64,000 nucleotides of DNA, from the NCBI RefSeq assembly GCF_031801495.1, contig NZ_JAOEGC010000001.1:1674001-1738000 (forward strand), given 5' to 3'. Position numbers and translations under genes: made by a program. Origin of the DNA: Agrobacterium tumefaciens_K (GTDB lineage: Bacteria; Pseudomonadota; Alphaproteobacteria; Rhizobiales; Rhizobiaceae). The notes under the pieces are model-generated. The model was given only the letters and a program-made list of their open reading frames with translations. It made no database searches and was not told the origin of the DNA. Below, in pieces: positions 53,218 to 62,463 of this stretch. Position 1 is the first letter of the stretch. Each line of letters starts with the position of its first letter.

Positions 53218-53829
53218 ATGTCCGCCACCCCAAGTTTTATCCGCAAGGAAGACGCTGTGGTTCTGATGCTTGATCATCAGACCGGTCTTTTCTCGCTCGT
53301 TCGCGACTTTCAGCCCGACGAATTCCGCAATAACGTCCTAGCTCTTGCCGCGACCGCCAAGTATTTCGGCCTTCCCACCATTCTCGCCACGAGCATGGAT
53401 CAAGGTCCCAACGGCGTCCTGCTTCCTCAGCTCAGAGAAATCCTATCGGACGCACCGGTCATTAAGCGCCCTGGTGAGATCAACGCCTGGGACAACGCGG
53501 AATTCCTCAAGGCGCTCAAGGCTACCGGAAAGAAGCAGATCATCGTTGCTGGGATCGTCACTGACGTGTGCGTTGCAATGCCGACCCTTTCGGCTCTGGC
53601 AGAGGGCTATGAAGTTTTTGTCGTCGTCGACGCGTCGGGTACATTTAGCACGGTCGCCCGCGATTCTGCCCATCTTCGAATGGCGAACGCCGGCGCGCAG
53701 CTCGTCAACTGGTTTGCCGTCGCCTGTGAGCTCCAACGTGATTGGCGCAACGGGATGGAGGGACTGGCAGCGTTGTTCGAGAAGCATATCCCGGACTACG
53801 GCAATCTTATCAGCACCCTGAAGCGATAG
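53218..53829 (+). CDS. Isochorismatase-family hydrolase (YcaC-like)
   Basis: The 203-residue protein has the cysteine-hydrolase triad of the family: Asp in VLMLDHQTGLF, Lys in VIKRPGE and Cys in VTDVCVAMPT. The sequence is of the YcaC type rather than nicotinamidase. The longer open frame (from 53089) is rejected; AAAAGG lies 7 bases before ATG 53218. It is divergent from a LysR gene. Substrate unknown. Confidence 0.88.
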   Translation: MSATPSFIRKEDAVVLMLDHQTGLFSLVRDFQPDEFRNNVLALAATAKYFGLPTILATSMDQGPNGVLLPQLREILSDAPVIKRPGEINAWDNAEFLKALKATGKKQIIVAGIVTDVCVAMPTLSALAEGYEVFVVVDASGTFSTVARDSAHLRMANAGAQLVNWFAVACELQRDWRNGMEGLAALFEKHIPDYGNLISTLKR

Positions 53830-53868
53830 GCCAACAAGGACCTACTACGCAGGCTCGGATGATGAATA

Positions 53869-53900
53869 GTCCTTCCGCGGGATCGTACCCGGGGAAGGAC
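53869..53900 (+). terminator. Stem-loop after the isochorismatase-like gene
   Basis: GTCCTTCCGCGGG pairs with CCCGGGGAAGGAC with one mismatch around a 6-base loop. It lies 40 bases after the stop codon. No T run follows, so it may be a weak or factor-dependent terminator. Confidence 0.45.
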
Positions 53901-53961
53901 GTGCTGATTCAAAATTAGTCAGCGCGTAACGAAGACATCGCACGTGGGATTAGGGGGGACT

Positions 53962-54891
53962 ATGAACTCTCAGACTTCGGCAACATTGATACCAACGCCC
54001 ATACGCGTATCGTTTGCAGACACCCCATTTGAAATACTTGAGTTCGCGGTCTCGGAAACTCGGCGAGGCATGGTGGCGCTTGCTACGCTCGTTGAGATTG
54101 TCGGTGGGGCTGCACGTGGACTGGGCTCCCATGTTGCTGTGGCCGCTGATGGCCGCTTTTGTGGCTATGTCTCCGGGGGGTGTGTTGAAGCCGCCGTCGC
54201 GACTGAAGCATTGCTAGCGATTCAAGAGGGACGAGATCGCATTGTACGGTTCGGGGAAGGGTCTCCGTTCTTCGATATTGTGCTCCCATGTGGGGGAGGG
54301 ATCGCGATAGCCATACATTTGCTCAAAGAGCCGAGCGTTCTTGAACAAATCCTTGGCCGTCTGCAACGACGCCAACTGGCAGGTATGATTTATACTCCAG
54401 CCGAGGGTAAACTCGAGGAGGTGGTGGCCTACCCAATACCCGGATGGAAAGGCAGCAGTTTCGTCAGTATCTACGGACCCCGTACACGCATTGTTATTTC
54501 CGGCAGGGGAGCGGAAGCGGCGGCTTTGAGACGTCTTGGAAAAGCAGCTGGCTACGAGGTATGGGATGATGGGGCTTCCGGTGCGAGTGAACCGATGATT
54601 GATGCGTACACTGCGGTCGCTATTCTCCACCACGACATAGACGCAGAACATCATGTAACCGAGGCCGCTCTTCGTTCGCCCGCCTTCTACATCGGTGCGC
54701 TCGGAAGTACCCGCACACACCGCCGTCGCACACAACGCCTCCAAGGGATGAGCTGGTCCCTCAAGGACATCGAGCGTATTAGGGCTCCGATCGGATCGTT
54801 TGGCCCTACCAAGGATGCAACCTCGCTTGCTCTGTCAATATTGGCGGACATTACCGCATGCAGGCTCATGGCCTACGGTTCCGCATGGTAA
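53962..54891 (+). CDS. XdhC-family molybdoenzyme maturation protein
   Basis: The 309-residue protein has the XdhC pattern: RGMVALATLVEIVGGAARGLGSHVAVAADG split near the start, CGYVSGGCVEAAVATEA, FDIVLPCGGGIAIAIHLL and a Rossmann half (VISGRGAEAAALRRLGKAAGYEV, ILHHDIDAE, YIGALGSTRTHRRR). XdhC proteins sulfurate and protect the Mo cofactor of xanthine-oxidase-family enzymes. GGGGGG precedes ATG 53962. It is followed without gap by a MocA-like gene, and a Mo hydroxylase operon lies 7 kb downstream, on the other strand. Confidence 0.9.
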   Translation: MNSQTSATLIPTPIRVSFADTPFEILEFAVSETRRGMVALATLVEIVGGAARGLGSHVAVAADGRFCGYVSGGCVEAAVATEALLAIQEGRDRIVRFGEGSPFFDIVLPCGGGIAIAIHLLKEPSVLEQILGRLQRRQLAGMIYTPAEGKLEEVVAYPIPGWKGSSFVSIYGPRTRIVISGRGAEAAALRRLGKAAGYEVWDDGASGASEPMIDAYTAVAILHHDIDAEHHVTEAALRSPAFYIGALGSTRTHRRRTQRLQGMSWSLKDIERIRAPIGSFGPTKDATSLALSILADITACRLMAYGSAW

Positions 54892-55517
54892 CTGTCGTCG
54901 GAAAAACGAGTGCATCCGTATCGGTGGTCGTTCTCGCCGCTGGCGGGTCAAGCCGTATGGGACCGCGCAGTGGCCACAAACTCCTTTCGACGTTCGAAGG
55001 CTCCACACTTGTTAGGAAATCCGTTCTTACGGCGTTAAGGTCATCAGCTCGGCACGTTGTCGTCGTCACCGGACATCGAAGCGCAGCGATCGAGGCTTCA
55101 CTCCACGGTCTCGAAATAAGATCGGTGAGGAACAAGCAATATCACCTTGGGATTGGCAGTTCGATTTCGTGTGGTGTGGAAGCCGTTCTCGAAGCTTCTC
55201 CTGCCGGCATCATGATCTCACTCTCGGATATGCCTGCCTTAACAGCGGCTCACCTGGATGCACTTATTTCAGCGTTTTCCAGTGCCAAGGCACCGAGCAT
55301 TGTCCAAGCGACCGCAAACGGAGAGCCGGGAAATCCTGTTATTTTTCCCAGTGCACTCTTCGACGAGTTACGACGGTTGACAGGAGACGTCGGCGCTCGC
55401 GCCGTGATCAAGAACGGGAACGTCCCTGTCATACGTGTTGAAATTGGCGATGCGGCGCGGCTCGATGTGGACACACCAGAGCAAGTGATATCCGCAGGCG
55501 GAACACTTGAGCCGTGA
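54885..55517 (+). CDS. MocA/MobA-like molybdenum cofactor nucleotidyltransferase
   Basis: The protein of about 210 residues starts with the nucleotidyltransferase motif VVLAAGGSSRMGPRSGHKLL and has the metal-site motif LSDMPALTAAHLDAL and GEPGNPVIFP, GDVGARAVI. The type is MocA, which makes the cytidine dinucleotide form of the Mo cofactor for xanthine-oxidase-family enzymes. Its ATG overlaps the stop of the XdhC gene. It probably serves the aldehyde oxidoreductase-type operon at 59.7-63.8 kb. Confidence 0.9.
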   Translation: MVTVVGKTSASVSVVVLAAGGSSRMGPRSGHKLLSTFEGSTLVRKSVLTALRSSARHVVVVTGHRSAAIEASLHGLEIRSVRNKQYHLGIGSSISCGVEAVLEASPAGIMISLSDMPALTAAHLDALISAFSSAKAPSIVQATANGEPGNPVIFPSALFDELRRLTGDVGARAVIKNGNVPVIRVEIGDAARLDVDTPEQVISAGGTLEP

Positions 55518-55534
55518 TGTCAGCGATCACGTTG

Positions 55535-56776
55535 TCATCGAGCCGACCGATGAGCGGCAAGCGGCCAAGCGATGTACATGAACAAATAAGCGACACCGCC
55601 CAAAACAAGAGAAATTGCAGCGAGGATTAGGGCCGCGTTAAATCCCTCTTGTTGCACGGAGAACTGTGAAAGCAGGGCTGCCACGACCGGAGGACCCGCA
55701 ATCTGCCCGATGCTGTAGAGCGCGGTGAGCATGCCCATATATCGAGAAGCGGCGTGAGGCCGAAGTCGTTGGACTTCTTTCATCGCAAAGAAATTGATGG
55801 CGGTGAACGGCAGTCCAACCAAGAAGCTGCTCGCAGTGAAGCCAAGCAATGTCTGAAACGGCACGATCGTGAGCACGCCGAGAGCCTGGATGAGATAGGC
55901 AAAGAAGAGCAGCAGTCTCGGGTCAAAGCGCCCGATTAGCTTGATCGCAGCTATGCAACCAACGGCGGCCGCAATACCAAAGAGCGGCCAGAACCCATCA
56001 AGCCAAATCGAAGGCTGGAGTTCGGCGTGTGCCATCGCTGGCAAGAATGTTGCGGTAATGATGTATCCGAAGCCGGCCAGGCCATACGAGAACGCGAATA
56101 GGATCATCTCCCATCTGCTCACCCGAAGTTTGTGACTGTTGTCATTGTTGGCGTGCCGCTCGTGTGGAGCCTCTGGCCGGGTAAAGACCTGCCAAAGGGC
56201 AATTGTCACCACAAGGGAGATTGCAGCGAATACCAGCCAGACCCATGATGAGGGCAAGTTACTCCCGAAAAGCTCGAAGGCGACTACGCCGGAGATCGCA
56301 ATGCCGACACCAGGACCAGTAAAGACTATCCCACCAAGGTGTGATGCCGATCTCCGGGTCAAGTGTGCAAAGGCCCAAGCGGATGTCGCCACAAACGCGA
56401 ATGCACTGAATACGCCCGCCAGAAAGCGAAAACCCAGCCATGCGACGGGAATGTCGAGCGCCATCCCAGCGGTCAGTATCGCCGTCGCCACCAGACTAAT
56501 CCTAATCATCACAGCATCTGAGACGACCTTGGGTGCACCCATCATCAGCATCGCGCCCGCGAGATAGCCCAGATAATTGGCGCTTGCGAGCGTACTGCCG
56601 AAAGGTATGTCGAGGAGGCCTTCCTTTGCCATGGCAGGCATAAGGGGTGTGAAGGCGAAACGGCCAATGCCCATGGCAACAGCAAGGGAAAGAGAGCCAG
56701 CCAGTGCGATTAGCAATCCGGAGTGGCGGTGCGCCTCAAAATTCGCGAACGAGCGTGGATTCGGTAGATCATTCAT
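55535..56776 (-). CDS. MFS transporter (YbfB/YjiJ family)
   Basis: The protein of about 413 residues has twelve hydrophobic segments and the family start (LSLAVAMGIGRFAFTPLMPAM) typical of YbfB/YjiJ transporters. A central basic loop follows helix 6 (QVFTRPEAPHERHANNDN). ATG at 56776 is used; the frame could start at 56800. It is convergent with the MocA-like gene and follows a LysR gene on the same strand, its likely regulator. Substrate unknown. Confidence 0.88.
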   Translation of the reverse strand: MNDLPNPRSFANFEAHRHSGLLIALAGSLSLAVAMGIGRFAFTPLMPAMAKEGLLDIPFGSTLASANYLGYLAGAMLMMGAPKVVSDAVMIRISLVATAILTAGMALDIPVAWLGFRFLAGVFSAFAFVATSAWAFAHLTRRSASHLGGIVFTGPGVGIAISGVVAFELFGSNLPSSWVWLVFAAISLVVTIALWQVFTRPEAPHERHANNDNSHKLRVSRWEMILFAFSYGLAGFGYIITATFLPAMAHAELQPSIWLDGFWPLFGIAAAVGCIAAIKLIGRFDPRLLLFFAYLIQALGVLTIVPFQTLLGFTASSFLVGLPFTAINFFAMKEVQRLRPHAASRYMGMLTALYSIGQIAGPPVVAALLSQFSVQQEGFNAALILAAISLVLGGVAYLFMYIAWPLAAHRSAR

Positions 56777-56814
56777 CGTTGGATTCCGTGCACTTACCAA
56801 ATTCGGATCGGTGG

Positions 56815-57711
56815 TTAGCCTTCGACACTTCGTCGAGTTGCAAAGTCAGTCGCGAGGACTGCCTCCTTGAAAGCTTTCACGGCGGAAGTCTGAGCGTCTT
56901 GTCGCCAGATCAGATACGTGTCGATTTCGGCGAGCGATATTGATTCAACCGGGGACATTGAACGGTTAAGTTCGAGAACGCTGCGCGGAACTGCCCCTAC
57001 GCACGATCCCGCGCTAACAGACGCTATGATCGCGTGATATGATTTCACTTCATTAATCTGAAAATGGCGATCGCTTGTTCCATAGCCCGTAAGCCAGTCT
57101 TCCGCCACGGAGCGGTAGGCGCAACCACGGGCGAACGCCGCCATGCGTTGAGGTAAAACGTCTTTGGGTTGGTTGACCGGAGGATGACCTGGAGGAAGGA
57201 TTAACAGAAGCTCCTCGGTGACGATCCTTGTTTTCTCCAGACCGTCTATGTCTGCCCACCATTCGTCCTTTGGAAATGCGACGAATGCACAGTCGATTTC
57301 GTACCGCTGCACTGCTTGGGTCAACTGTCGCGTTGGAGCCGTAGTCAAGTCAAACGTCACGGAAGGCCACTTATTCGAAAAGGTCGCGAGTACTGGGGGG
57401 AGACGACTGGCAATTGTGCACTCCATTGATCCAACGCGAAGAACGCCAGAAGGAGTGCTCGGATTGACGACATCTTTCGCCTCGTCTGAGAGGTTTAGAA
57501 TGCGGTTGGCGTAGTTGAGAAATTGCTCACCCGCAGAGGTGAGGACAAATGCTTTCTTCTCTCGGTCAAACAACGGAACGCCTAATTCTTCTTCGAGTTG
57601 CTGAAGACGCGTCGTAACGCTCGAAGGATAGCGACCTAGTTGCTGGGCGGCCTTGGTGACGCTAAGTTCGTTCGCAACGGCTCTAAATATGGAAAGAGAA
57701 ACCAAATCCAT
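56815..57711 (-). CDS. LysR-family regulator
   Basis: The protein of about 298 residues begins MDLVSLSIFRAVANELSVT with the LysR helix-turn-helix (AAQQLGRYPSSVTTRLQQLEE). AAGGAG lies 7 bases before ATG 57711, so the longer frame to 57804 is rejected. It is 38 bases upstream of the MFS gene on the same strand. A TTCTC-N5-GAGAA dyad lies 35 bases upstream of its start. Confidence 0.9.
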   Translation of the reverse strand: MDLVSLSIFRAVANELSVTKAAQQLGRYPSSVTTRLQQLEEELGVPLFDREKKAFVLTSAGEQFLNYANRILNLSDEAKDVVNPSTPSGVLRVGSMECTIASRLPPVLATFSNKWPSVTFDLTTAPTRQLTQAVQRYEIDCAFVAFPKDEWWADIDGLEKTRIVTEELLLILPPGHPPVNQPKDVLPQRMAAFARGCAYRSVAEDWLTGYGTSDRHFQINEVKSYHAIIASVSAGSCVGAVPRSVLELNRSMSPVESISLAEIDTYLIWRQDAQTSAVKAFKEAVLATDFATRRSVEG

Positions 57712-57745
57712 CTTCGTCTCCTTTTGAGAATTTAAGCATCTAATA

Positions 57746-57760
57746 TTCTCGAAAAGAGAA
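57746..57760. promoter_or_regulatory. LysR-box-like dyad upstream of the LysR gene
   Basis: TTCTC-GAAAA-GAGAA is a 15-base dyad with the T-N11-A form of LysR boxes. It is 35 bases before the LysR start, and partial copies (TGAGAATT, GAGAATTAG) flank it. It likely mediates autoregulation. Confidence 0.5.
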
Positions 57761-57838
57761 TTAGTATGGATAAGTTTGCAAGGCTGCCGTGCGTTCGCCG
57801 GCAAGCCCCTTGGCGTTCGAGGGGGTGGTTGGCGGCTG

Positions 57839-59197
57839 CTATTGAGGCAGCCCCCTCAGCAAAGTAGGTATCAGCTCGGACACCGTTGGATGGACGGGGA
57901 CTGACCACTCGAGATCGGTATAAGTTGTCCGCGCGGTCATGGCGTCCACGAAACCGTGGATGGCCTCGTCGCCTTCGATGCCGAGGATTGCAGCGCCCAG
58001 AATTTCCCGGGTATCCGCATCAGCAACGACTTTCATAAAGCCCTTTGTTTCGTCGCGCTCCTTGGCACGGCCCACCCGCGACATTGGTCGCGTTGAGACG
58101 GCGACATTACGTCCCGACTTCCTAGCGTCGCGCTCGGTCATTCCAACCCGGCCAAGCGGAGGATCAATGTACAGTGCATAGGCAGGCACGCGACTGGAAA
58201 GCCTGCGGTCTTCGACGTCCAGTATGTTGGCCGCCACAATCTCGAAATCGTTGTAGGATGTGTGAGTGAATGCGCCACGCCCATTGCAATCCCCAAGTGC
58301 CCAGATGCCAGGAACGTTGGTCTGTAGACGGTCATCGACCTCGATATACCCGCGACTGTCTACCTTCACACCCGCAGCATCAAGCCCGAGATCATCTGTG
58401 TTCGGCTTGCGGCCAGTAGCAACTAGGACATGGCTTGCACTATGCACGACGCCATCTGCTTTCACTGATGCGCCGTTGCCGACTGGGTGGAAACCGATCT
58501 CCGTAATGCCCGTCCTAATCTCAATGCCTTCGGACACGAGGATATCGCGTATGCCGTCTGAGACATCATCGTCCTCGCGTGGGGCGAGGCGAGGACCCCG
58601 TTCCAGGACAGTCACTTCGCTGCCAAACCGCCGATACATCTGGGCGAACTCAAGGCCTATGTAGCTGCCCCCGATAATGACCAGGTGCCTTGGCACTTCT
58701 TCAAGATCGATAATCGTCGTGCTTGTCAGGTAGTGGATATCCTGAAGGCCAGGGATATCAGGGACGACAGGACGAGCACCGACGTTGAGAAATATTTGAG
58801 GTGCAGCGAGTTCATCACCATTCACCTCAACCGTTGTTGGTCCAGTTAGGCGAGCCTGCCCAGTTATAATAGTTAGGCCGGGGAGGCTGCCAAGCCATTC
58901 GGAGAGCCCACTCCTGGAGTCGAGGATCACGTTTCGTGCGCGCCGCCGGACAATGCTCATGTCGACAGTGACGTCAGCTCCTGTTCGAACCCCGAAATCG
59001 GCAGCCCGCCGAGCGACATGAGCTGCTCGGGCACTCGCTACCAGCGTCTTGGTCGGCATGCATCCCGCATTGACGCAGGTGCCGCCAAGGAACTTGCGTT
59101 CAATCAGGGCTACTTTTAAACCACGCTCGGCCATCCGTGCTGCAAGGAAGGGGCCGGCTTGGCCAGCCCCGACGAAGATCGCATCAAAGGTCGTCAT
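57839..59197 (-). CDS. Pyridine nucleotide-disulfide oxidoreductase (mercuric reductase-like)
   Basis: The 452-residue flavoprotein has the FAD-binding start DAIFVGAGQAGPFLAARMAERG, the redox disulfide motif GGTCVNAGCMPTK with Cys41-type pair, the NAD motif VIIGGSYIGLEFAQMYRRFG, and the C-terminal HPTVSE motif that supplies the active-site His. It lacks the extra N-terminal heavy-metal domain and C-terminal Cys pair of true MerA, so it is a general disulfide reductase of unknown substrate. Its start overlaps the stop of the DUF4126 gene. Confidence 0.9.
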   Translation of the reverse strand: MTTFDAIFVGAGQAGPFLAARMAERGLKVALIERKFLGGTCVNAGCMPTKTLVASARAAHVARRAADFGVRTGADVTVDMSIVRRRARNVILDSRSGLSEWLGSLPGLTIITGQARLTGPTTVEVNGDELAAPQIFLNVGARPVVPDIPGLQDIHYLTSTTIIDLEEVPRHLVIIGGSYIGLEFAQMYRRFGSEVTVLERGPRLAPREDDDVSDGIRDILVSEGIEIRTGITEIGFHPVGNGASVKADGVVHSASHVLVATGRKPNTDDLGLDAAGVKVDSRGYIEVDDRLQTNVPGIWALGDCNGRGAFTHTSYNDFEIVAANILDVEDRRLSSRVPAYALYIDPPLGRVGMTERDARKSGRNVAVSTRPMSRVGRAKERDETKGFMKVVADADTREILGAAILGIEGDEAIHGFVDAMTARTTYTDLEWSVPVHPTVSELIPTLLRGLPQ

Positions 59198-59655
59198 CAG
59201 ACAGCGCTCACAATAAGGAAGGCACCGATGATGGCGATTGCATCTTCAATGAACGCTGCCGGGTGATCGTTGCCGAGAGCCACTGCCATCTTGCCACGAA
59301 CGAACGCCCCGCCGTAGGTGCCGATGACCGCCCCAACAATGCCGGCGATCGCGCCTGCGACGAGTGCATCACCCGATGCGCCGATTGCACCCCCAGTGAG
59401 CGCACCCATGACAATACGCGTTCCGAATTGAATCGGAACCTTGCGACTGGGTGTCGTTGGTAACTGGTCAGTCACAAGTTCACCGAGCGCCGCGACAGTG
59501 AAAATCCATTGCGTCCAATGGTAGCCCATGAACGCCAGGAAGGAGTTGGAGATGTTGAACCAGCCCGCCCAGGCAGCCCACGCAACAGCGGCAGGTGCCG
59601 TCATTGCACGGAGACCCGCGATGACGCCGATTAAGAGTGCGAGTGTGATGAGCAT
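59197..59655 (-). CDS. DUF4126 membrane protein
   Basis: A 152-residue protein with four predicted membrane segments and the family pattern GLRAMTAPAAVAWAAWAGW, ELVTDQLPTTPSRK and a glycine-rich helix (GAIAGIVGAVIGTYGGAF). The family function is unknown. It overlaps the disulfide reductase gene by one base and follows the Mo hydroxylase gene by 36 bases, so all may be cotranscribed. Confidence 0.8.
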   Translation of the reverse strand: MLITLALLIGVIAGLRAMTAPAAVAWAAWAGWFNISNSFLAFMGYHWTQWIFTVAALGELVTDQLPTTPSRKVPIQFGTRIVMGALTGGAIGASGDALVAGAIAGIVGAVIGTYGGAFVRGKMAVALGNDHPAAFIEDAIAIIGAFLIVSAV

Positions 59656-59690
59656 TCGGATGTCCTTTCAAATAATCGGCACTAAGCTGC

Positions 59691-61979
59691 CTAAGAGATG
59701 ATTGCTTGTTTGACGGCGTCCGCGGTGATGGGAATGTGCCGAAGGCGAGCGCCGCACGCAGAGAAGATCGCATTCGCTATCGCAGGCCCTACAACCGTGG
59801 TCGGTGGCTCACCCATCCCGGTCGGGACCTCTGAGCTTTCGACGAATGTGATGTCCAGGGGAGGGACATCAGCGATCCGCAAAGGTGTGTAGGTGTCGAG
59901 ATTGCGATCAGCTACCTGCCCGTTCGAGAAACGAGTGCCTTCGAATAAGGCGAGGCTCATTCCCCAGAGGGTCGCCCCTTCGGCCTGTGCAAGTGCCCCG
60001 CCAGGGTCAACGATCGTCCCCGCATCGATGACGGATGTGATTTTTTTTACGGTGACCGACCCGGACACACGATCTACCGCAACGTGCGCGACGCAGGCGA
60101 CCCACGTCGGCATTTCTCGCTCCTGACCGAAACTTGTCGCAATCCCCAAACCTTCTCCGGCCGGCAGTGGCTTTCCCCAGCCTGCACGCTCTGCAGCCGT
60201 ACGGAGCACGTTGGCTTGTCGGAGTGCTCCGCCGATGCTTGCGGGAGCCGTACCAGCATTGCGGCCGTTGCCTGTCAGAAGTCCGAGCCGAAATTTCAGT
60301 GGGTCAGTTCCTGTTTCGTATGCAGCCTCGTCCATGAAGCTTTCGAGAGCCCAGTTCGTCCAACCCGGGCCGACGGAACGTAGCCATCCTGGACGAAACG
60401 TCTGTTTCGCCAGTTCGCTCGAGATTGCTCTCACCTTTTGAGCTCCGACCTCGTACCAATGGTCCGCTCCATTTATAGAGAATGGATCGAACGGGACGCC
60501 GTTCTTTCCCTTGGGCATGAAGAATGGAGCAAGGACCTCGGTTGGCCAACCAGCTGCGGCATGGTGCTCCATTGCAAGGACGCGCTTGTCTGACGAGAAT
60601 GCCATCTTGAGGGTTTGTACCGCGGGTGATCTGGCAGAATCGAAGCGGCAATCATCCTCTCGCGTAAGGATCATTTTTACAGGGACGCCAAGTGCCTTCG
60701 AAGCCAATGCGGCCGGTACAGCATAGTCGCCATTGAGCCTTCTGCCGAAGCCACCGCCGAGCATGTACGACTTGAGAACGATAGATTCCTCTGGCCTGTC
60801 GAGTGCTTTTGCCAAAACTGGGAGGATCAGGCTCTGCCATTGGTTTCCGGTGTGTATTTCGAAGACACCGTCCTTTTCGAACGCCAACGCATTGGTGGGC
60901 TCAAGCTGAAAGTGCAAGGCGGTTGCGTTCGTGTAGGTCCGCTCGATCTGGTGCGGTGAATCCGCGAATACTGGGTCAGTGTCGGTGTCGCCTGTGTCCA
61001 GGATGGAGCCAACTGAGCGTTCCGCGATGAGCTCCGCTGCGTGTTTTTGAAGTGCCTCTTCCGAAACGGAATGAGTTGGCCCCGGATTCCATTCTACGCG
61101 AAGGCGATCTGCAGCACGCATTGCGGCGACATAGGTTTCACCGATGGCCATGACCCAGCCTGGGACGGTGCCGGAGCTATCGTTGAGGACAACGTGTCGG
61201 ATATAGCCTTTGACCTGCCGTGCTTCGGTCTCGTCAACGGAGAGAACAGTCGAGCCGTATCGGGTTGGCGGTAGAACGGGGCGAGCATAGACCATCCCTT
61301 CAACCGATGCGTCGATACCGTAGCGAGCTGTGCCATTGATCTTCGGAGGAATGTCCAATGCATCAACTGGACGACCGATGAGTTTGCGCGACTGCGGAGA
61401 TTTCATAGGCAAGGCCTCGACCTCGTCCGCGCTGAAAGTACGCGTGATACCCCGGGAAACAATCTCACCGTAGCTGATACTTCTATCGCCCGAGACAACA
61501 CGACCGTTAGCTGCTACGCAGTCCGACGAACTTACTCCAAGGAGTTCAGCGCCCCGGTCTATCAACGCGATGCGTCCTGCAGCGCCGGCCTTGCTGAAGA
61601 CGGGATAGGTTTGGAAAACTGACCAGCTTCCGCCAGTTACCATCAATCCCCATTTGGCTGCTGTATCAACGTGGGTGATACGGACCCTGTCCCATGGAAC
61701 CTCGAGTTCGTCGGCAAGTATGCGTGCGAGTGAAGTACCAACGTGTTGGCCCATTTCAGCGCGGATGATGTTAATTTCGACGCCGCCACTCTTATCAATG
61801 GCGTACCAGATCGTCGGCTCGAAAGCCTGTTCTGGAACGATCTCGGCGCTTGAGGGGAACGAAGGTGCTGCTTGCAGTTTGGAGGCGAAGCCGAAAGCCG
61901 CCAGACTGCTCGATACGCCAATGAGAAATGCGCGCCGAGACATCAACCCTCGGGACGCTCCATCGCCCAGTCTAGCCAT
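59691..61979 (-). CDS. Molybdopterin-binding subunit of a xanthine-oxidase-family oxidoreductase
   Basis: The protein of about 762 residues starts with a twin-arginine-type signal (LMSRRAFLIGVSSSLAAFGFA), suggesting periplasmic export. It has the Mo hydroxylase fold repeated as in IorB-like enzymes: MGQHVGTSLARILADELEVPWDRV, YMLGGGFGRRLNGD and the catalytic Glu in PTGMGEPPTTVVGPAIANAIF near the end. Similar enzymes oxidise aldehydes or N-heterocycles (isoquinoline type). The start at 61979 overlaps the stop of the 2Fe-2S gene; ATG 61985 is an alternative. It is the last subunit of a three-gene operon. Confidence 0.9.
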   Translation of the reverse strand: MARLGDGASRGLMSRRAFLIGVSSSLAAFGFASKLQAAPSFPSSAEIVPEQAFEPTIWYAIDKSGGVEINIIRAEMGQHVGTSLARILADELEVPWDRVRITHVDTAAKWGLMVTGGSWSVFQTYPVFSKAGAAGRIALIDRGAELLGVSSSDCVAANGRVVSGDRSISYGEIVSRGITRTFSADEVEALPMKSPQSRKLIGRPVDALDIPPKINGTARYGIDASVEGMVYARPVLPPTRYGSTVLSVDETEARQVKGYIRHVVLNDSSGTVPGWVMAIGETYVAAMRAADRLRVEWNPGPTHSVSEEALQKHAAELIAERSVGSILDTGDTDTDPVFADSPHQIERTYTNATALHFQLEPTNALAFEKDGVFEIHTGNQWQSLILPVLAKALDRPEESIVLKSYMLGGGFGRRLNGDYAVPAALASKALGVPVKMILTREDDCRFDSARSPAVQTLKMAFSSDKRVLAMEHHAAAGWPTEVLAPFFMPKGKNGVPFDPFSINGADHWYEVGAQKVRAISSELAKQTFRPGWLRSVGPGWTNWALESFMDEAAYETGTDPLKFRLGLLTGNGRNAGTAPASIGGALRQANVLRTAAERAGWGKPLPAGEGLGIATSFGQEREMPTWVACVAHVAVDRVSGSVTVKKITSVIDAGTIVDPGGALAQAEGATLWGMSLALFEGTRFSNGQVADRNLDTYTPLRIADVPPLDITFVESSEVPTGMGEPPTTVVGPAIANAIFSACGARLRHIPITADAVKQAIIS

Positions 61980-62463
61980 GTGCATGAACCTCTCTCGCAA
62001 TTGCTGCGGCCCGCTTAATTGCCGCCCGGATGCGCGGATAGGTCATGCAGCGGCAGAGATTCCCTTCCATTACGGCGTCGATGATCTCATCGGATGGCTC
62101 TGGGAAATCTGTAAGCAAGGCGACCGCCTGCATGATTTGGCCGGACTGACAGTAGCCGCACTGGGGTACTTGCATCTCTTGCCACGCGAGCTGTACGGGA
62201 TGAGCCGCGTCAGCCGACAAGCCCTCGATGGTTGTGACATGGCCACCTTTCAGGGACTCTATTGGAGTAATACAAGATCGGAGCGGTCGGCCTTCCGCGT
62301 GGACGGTACAAACGCCGCACATCCCGATACCGCACCCGAACTTAGTTCCGGTAAGCCCTACGTGGTCGCGTATAAACCAGAGCAGCGGGGTGTCCCCGTC
62401 CTCGGTTGTTTCGACGACAGTTCCGTTCACCGTAAACGAAATGGGCTCGCTCTTATTAGTCAT
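61972..62463 (-). CDS. 2Fe-2S subunit of the Mo hydroxylase
   Basis: The protein of about 163 residues has the two iron-sulfur domains of the family: GTKFGCGIGMCGVCTVH with a later CIT, and QCGYCQSGQIMQA with NLCRCMTYPRI. It transfers electrons from the Mo subunit. ATG at 62463 overlaps the end of the cytochrome gene by 8 bases, and its 3' end overlaps the Mo subunit gene, so all three are coupled. Confidence 0.93.
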   Translation of the reverse strand: MTNKSEPISFTVNGTVVETTEDGDTPLLWFIRDHVGLTGTKFGCGIGMCGVCTVHAEGRPLRSCITPIESLKGGHVTTIEGLSADAAHPVQLAWQEMQVPQCGYCQSGQIMQAVALLTDFPEPSDEIIDAVMEGNLCRCMTYPRIRAAIKRAAAIAREVHAHG